A stretch of 15,175 nt of DNA, taken from positions 1-15,175 of the forward strand of contig JAVBQE010000146.1 in assembly GCA_031549165.1 (NCBI GenBank), given 5' to 3'. The DNA comes from Parelusimicrobium sp031549165 (GTDB taxonomy: Bacteria > Elusimicrobiota > Elusimicrobia > Elusimicrobiales > Elusimicrobiaceae). Positions 8,801 through 14,800 of this stretch are shown in pieces. The notes beneath the pieces were generated by a model that saw only the letters and a program-made list of their open reading frames with translations, searched no databases and was not told the DNA's origin. Each line of letters begins with the position of its first letter. The stretch's first letter is position 1. Both the position numbers and the translations under genes were made by a program.

Positions 8801-11800
8801 AATTCGCCCGCCAAAAGTTCGTCTATAAAAAGAAGCGTCTGTGTATTATCTGCCCCAGCTATAACATCTTTTTCCTCTACGTTAATTTTAAGTTGTTTTT
8901 CTAATCCATTCTCCGGCCCGGCCATTTCCCACACAAAATGCAAAACGCTGAGCAGCCCGTCCCATACCAAACGAAAAACTTTAACAAGTGAAGAAGTCTT
9001 CAAGCCTGCCGCATCTAAAGTCATGCTGGAAGCCGCCTCAGTCCCCAGGTGTTCCCGGCCAAAAATAAATGCCCTGCGAAAAAATGAAAACTTTTTTGAC
9101 AACCGCACAGCATCGTTCTGCGTAATATCCGCTTCAAAACCGATGTTTGCAAACTCTCTTAGGCGCGCGCTTTTTGTCTGGCCTTTTGGAAAAATTCCGC
9201 TTGTGTATATTACGCTTTTGTCCGCCGTGCCTATTACTCTTACTTTTTTAGACACGAGAGGCATAAAGCCTTCGTCAATACTGTCAAAGCCGAAAGAGTA
9301 AACAGGCATTTTAGGTTTGCCTAAGCGTTGGGCAAAAAGTTCGCTAAACGCTATAAGAGCAGACACCACGGCTCTTTCGTTATTATACTCTCTGCGCATT
9401 TCAACGGTATCTATAAAAAGCGCGGGGCGCTCATCTGCATAACCCATGAGGAAGCGCGCGTAGCCTATGCGCTTTTCCCCGTGGTAAATACCGGCGATAA
9501 CGGCCGTTTTGTTCTTTATATAAGCGGGCACTGTCCAGTGGTTAATGCCAAAGCCGGGGGCCAGGCAGGAGAGAGCGTCCTCTCCTATGGAAATAAGAGA
9601 GGCAAAGTCATTACTATCCAGCTTACGCACGGAATAATTTGTTACTTTAGCGCGCGAGCGCGCCTCTGCCTTAATATCACTTCCGCCCGTCCACACCTCA
9701 TAGTCTGCGCCTAAAGTTTTAAATTCGCGCGCGATTTCTTTATTTTCTGTAAATTTATCTGTGGCCTCTTTCAATGTTTTACCCGGGCGCAGCGCGCGGG
9801 CGAGCAGGGTTAAATTTTCAAAAAACATATTGTCAGAAATAAATATTTTAACCAAATAAGGCACTGCGGCAAAGCTTAAAGCATTAGATATATTTTTATC
9901 ATAGCGGACATGCATTCTGTCAAAGATTGCTTTTTCAATAATGTCATTAACGTCTCCCCCGTTTTGCAGCGCGTAGAGCATTTTTTTGGCGAAGGCGGGC
10001 TCCGCCGCACCGAGGGCGAATATCAACTCTATTTTCTCGCGCGCTGCATAAGGGGAGATTATGGCTTTTATACGTATTATTTGGCCGGGGGAAAACACTC
10101 TTTTAACCTGGTGCGCCGCATGCATGAAGCGCAGCAAGTCATCTCTCTTCATATCAAAAGCTGCGGAGGAGGGGACAAAAAGATCTTCGGTATTTATTAA
10201 AGAAAGCATGCTTATGACAAACGGAGAATTATGATAAAAAAAGATGTCCGCTTTTTCCGGATAAATGCCCAGAATATAAATTTTCTGGTTTTTAACATCG
10301 TCTTTAAACTGTATAAATTTGTTATACATTTGCTGCGGGTCTTCCAGCGCGGCTAAGGCTTTGTTAAGTGCAAAAATTTCCTGCTCGGAAGCACCCTCGC
10401 TTTTAGCGCGCGCGGCTACTTCTTCTTCCCAGAAAATATTGCTTTCCTGCGCGGCAAGCAGCGCCTTAATAGCGCTTACCGGCGCAGCTAAGGAGGTGCG
10501 CTTTTGCTTTATTTTAATAATGGCATGCTCTGCGGGGTTGTCCGCATCGCTGCCGCTCACTATGCCCACAAGCTCGCCCTTTGTATTTATTATCGCCGCG
10601 CCGCAGGAGCCTGTTCTTCTAAAGTTGCTTAAAGAAAATCCTTTTTCATGGTTAACGTCCAGCACGCGCCCGCCGGAGAAAATGCGTCCGTAATTTTGCA
10701 GGTAGCCGATGCTTAAAACGCGCTCGCCTTCCTGTAGAGAAGCCGCTAATTTAAGAGGGGTGATAGCGTTGAGCTCTTCTGGAACGGCTAAAAAAGCAAG
10801 GTCTTTCTCCTCATCTGCGGCAAGTATTTTGGCAGGCAGCAGACGGCCTTTGTAATATAAAAGTTCTTTTTTTGTCTTTAGGTTATGGTAGGGAACCACA
10901 ATAAATTTTTCGCTTTTCCCGTTAACGTCCGCCTCCGCGAGCACTGCGCCTGCCATAAATCTTTTTGAAAATCTTGTCTTTTGCACAAGCTGTACTTCCG
11001 CCTCTGCGGCGGCTTCTACAACTTCCCTGCTAAAACCGTCAAAGCCGCGCTCACTGGCGTACTGTTTATCTGCCGTTACAAACTTTAAAGAGTTTTTTAA
11101 ATCTTTATCCAGATCATTAAAAACATGCTCTCTTAAAAAAACCTGCGCGCGAAAAGGGAGAAGGGCCTCTATCGCAGCAATAAGCGCGTGGCGGCGCATA
11201 TTGCGGCCGAAGAAATTATTATCGTCCGGCAAAGTATAAAAAAACTTTCTCACCCAACGCGGAAATATTTTTTTTAGTATAAAAAACGAGAGGCTTCCTT
11301 TAGTAATGCTTAACAGAGCAAGCGGAAATACCGCTTCCATTACACCTGCTAAACCGGCCGTTCCCAAATTGAAAGCCTGGTATAAAAATACGCCGAGGGC
11401 AATATTAAGCAAAAAGGCGGGAGGAGTGAAGGAAACATCTTCATACACCACTTCGCTGCCGCCGTTTTCTTCCAGCACAATTTTAGAGGCGCGGCCGTTG
11501 GTTAATGATATCTGATAGCCTTTTATTTTAGCGGTTTTAGGGTTATAGAAAATGGTTTCTACAATGCCTTCTTCAAAACCTTTATTAAATAAAAGTAGTT
11601 CGTTAAACATGGCGCCGTGCTGGGCAGCGGAATATTGCAGGCTCTCTTTATCGCGGCCAGAAATGTATTGCTGGCTGATAAGCTCGTCCCCGTATTCAAG
11701 CTCTCCTATTTTTTGGCCGGCGAAAAACAGCGGCTGGGCAGAAGGCGTTTTGCCGGAGTAAACGTCCAGCCCGGCCTTAAGCGCGGCGGCGGGGACGGCC

Positions 11801-14800
11801 CTTGAGGCATAGTTTAAAGTTTTAGGAAGTATTTTTCTAAAAGCAAGCGTGCCGCCGTAGGCGTTTAACATGCCCACAACATTACCGTCTGTATTAACCA
11901 AAGGCACGCCCCAAAAAGCCTTAGACATCTGCACGGAAGTTAACATGCCGTGCGCGCCGTTAAGCTCTAAAATTCTGCCGCCGCCGTGCGCGTATATCTC
12001 ACCTACGCCGAACACCGCCGCCACGCGCTCGCCGGGCTGTGTATTTAACTCCAAATCAAGCGCGCGCTCTGCCGTCATGGCGCGGGGCAGCTTGAAGTAT
12101 ATAAAGTCCATGCGCTCATTACTTATTAATTTTTCAAGCGGGTAAAGCGCGCCTTTGTAAAGCACTTCGCCGCTATCCTCCGCGCCGAAAGCGCTGTATG
12201 CGGCGGCAAGCACGTGCGCCGGCCTGCCGTTTATATGCGTGTTAAGGATAAAGCCGTGCACCTCTGCGCCGGAGGCAGTTTTTATTTCAAAAACGCTTCT
12301 GCCCGCTTCGTCCAGTAGCGCTTTGGAAAAAGCTTTAAGGCTGTGCTCATCTTGCAATGTGTAATTTATGTTTAAAGAGGGTTTAACTTTATAAAAAATA
12401 TTTTTAATACGGGCAAAAAGCGCCGCCAAATAGTTCTGCGGCACAGCTAAAAGCATAAAAGCCGCCGCCGTCTCCCCCGCCAAAGCCGGCCCGGATAAAA
12501 GCGCACTGCCCGCTACAACGGCAGCGGGCACAAGCAAAAGGCCTGTCTTAATACCATGCGTCCTAAGCCGTTCTTTAAGCAGAATAAAATGCTGGTTGAG
12601 CTTAAGGTGCAAATAAATAAATGTGGTATTGAGCAGCGGCGCAAGCTTGTAAATAGCAGCCAACCACATGCCCGCTATAAAACCCAGCGGGTTACTAAGT
12701 ACCACAGCGCCCAAAACGCCGCTTAAAATGTGTACCGCCATCTGGAACGGCTTCATAAACAAGTTCGGCATTACATCTCTTTCTATTACAGTGCGCCCTT
12801 CGGGGATAGCATTTTCAATAAACTCATTGAGTATCTGCGCGGGGATGAAATGATGCGTCTCAAAAACCGGGCCGATAAGCCCAAACATCACTGCGCTGCC
12901 TTGCATAACGCCGGCCACATTACCCTCATCATCATAAAGCGCAGAACCGCTGGAGCCGGGTTGACTGTAAATATCTGCAATAAAAGATTTTCTGCTAAAC
13001 GGGTTATTAAGCAATACGCCGTTGTCCTTAATATATTCATCTCCGGGAAATGCGGCCGTGCTTATAGGCATGCCGTTATAAAGCGGTTTTTGCCTTACTT
13101 CCAAAGCGGGGAAAAACTGCTCAATATTTATCCCTTCCGGAAGAGCAAGGGCAGCAAGGTCTACGTTAGTACCGTCGGGCAACTTTCTATAATCTATAGC
13201 TGCAACCTTTACGGGAAGAAATATCCCTTCTAAATACAGCGCCGCCGCCACATGCGCGTTGGTTATTACATAGTATTTGCCGTTTTTCTTAATAACAAAG
13301 CCGCTGCCTGCGCTTATTACTTGCTCCGCATCGTCAAGCACCTGCACTTGGAGGGCGGCCGTCTTTTCAAAATCAGTAACATCATAAGGAATATCAGCGT
13401 CACCAAACATTCTTTTTAAAGGATGTCCGGCGGGCAGGCTCCTTATAAAAGACATCGGCACCACAGGCGCGATGAGCGCTGCCTGCACAAGTGCGCTAAT
13501 CCCCCCGCCCCACGCCAGCAGCGCGCCGGCCGCTATTAATAGCGCGATGGTGTAAATGCTTTTCCCTAAAGAAAAGCGGCCATGCGTGTAGAACTGGCGG
13601 TCCACGGTGCCGTCCTCGGCCATGTTGTCGGTGTTGTAGCGCATGTACTTTTCAATATTGTAAAGGAAAGGTTTGTCCGCGGACTTTAATTTCTCGGCGG
13701 AAATTTTGTAAATTGTAACAAGGTTCGGCGTTTCAAGGTTTCTGACGGCCGCGAAATAGTTGTCATAACCTTCCACTCCCATTCTGGTTTTTTCTTTAAA
13801 ATTTTTGTCTGCGTCGTAAAGCGCGCTCCAGCCCATGTGCACGGAGTTAGCCAACACTTCTTTTAAGGAAGCAAAGAGGTTTCTAACCTCAATGTCGGGC
13901 GAAAGTTCTTTTTTGCGGTAAATATTAAACTCTTCTGCGTTTCTAAGCAGGTTATAAATATAGCGCACGCGCGGGGCGAAGGCGAATGTGCTCTGTCCGC
14001 CGTCCAGGTTCTGGACGGTTATTTCGTCTTTACTCGTCTCAAGAGTTTCCATTAATTTATCTAAAGTAAACTCATCGTCCGCAGGCAGGTTGGTAATTTT
14101 AAGTTTAAGAAGCGGATCACCCTTTCTGTTAATAAGCATGTAGTCATTATCGCCCGCCACGCCTTTCTGCCCGGTGTAAACGGAGTTTCTTATCTTTAAA
14201 AAGTGTCTGAATTCTCTGTCTACTTTCATTTTGGTGCTGTGCGCTTCTGTGTGCTGCGCGGCAGTAAGCGCGGGCGTGGGAGCCTGCAGAGAAAAGACAA
14301 AATCTTTCAGCGCGCTAAGCTTTATCATGTGTGAAACCCTGGGGCCGAAGAGGCCTAGAAATATTTTGCGCGCGCCGTAGTGCACGCCCACCACTTTGCC
14401 TTCTTTGTTAAGTATCGGGCTGCCGCTGGCGCCGGGCTTTGTAAAAATACCGGCCACCAGCTCGCCTATCAAATAATAATTTTTTAACATTTTACCGCTA
14501 AGCGTAGTATATCTGTCTTCGTGGAAGCCAACCGTCTCAATATCCATCCCTTTGCTTACATTGCTGTCCGCCAGTTCAAAGTGCGGCAGCAGGTCCGAGA
14601 TAATGCGGCCCTCTTCTTTAAATGTAAGCGCGGCCAGGCCGTCCGTGCCGCTGTAGAGCCCGGGCACTTCTCTTACAGCGACTACCTGCGCCTCCAGGCG
14701 CGGGCCGCCTTTGTAGAGCGATATATAAAATTTATCTTTCCCCTCAACGCTGTGGTAATCTGTGATTACATAAATCACCCCCTCCTTCTTTATCAGGAAC

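Noticed and set aside
12730..13233. Plus-strand frame of 167 codons inside the giant gene
   Set aside because: Antisense to P2, whose catalytic motifs on the minus strand are unambiguous; no family resemblance on the plus strand.
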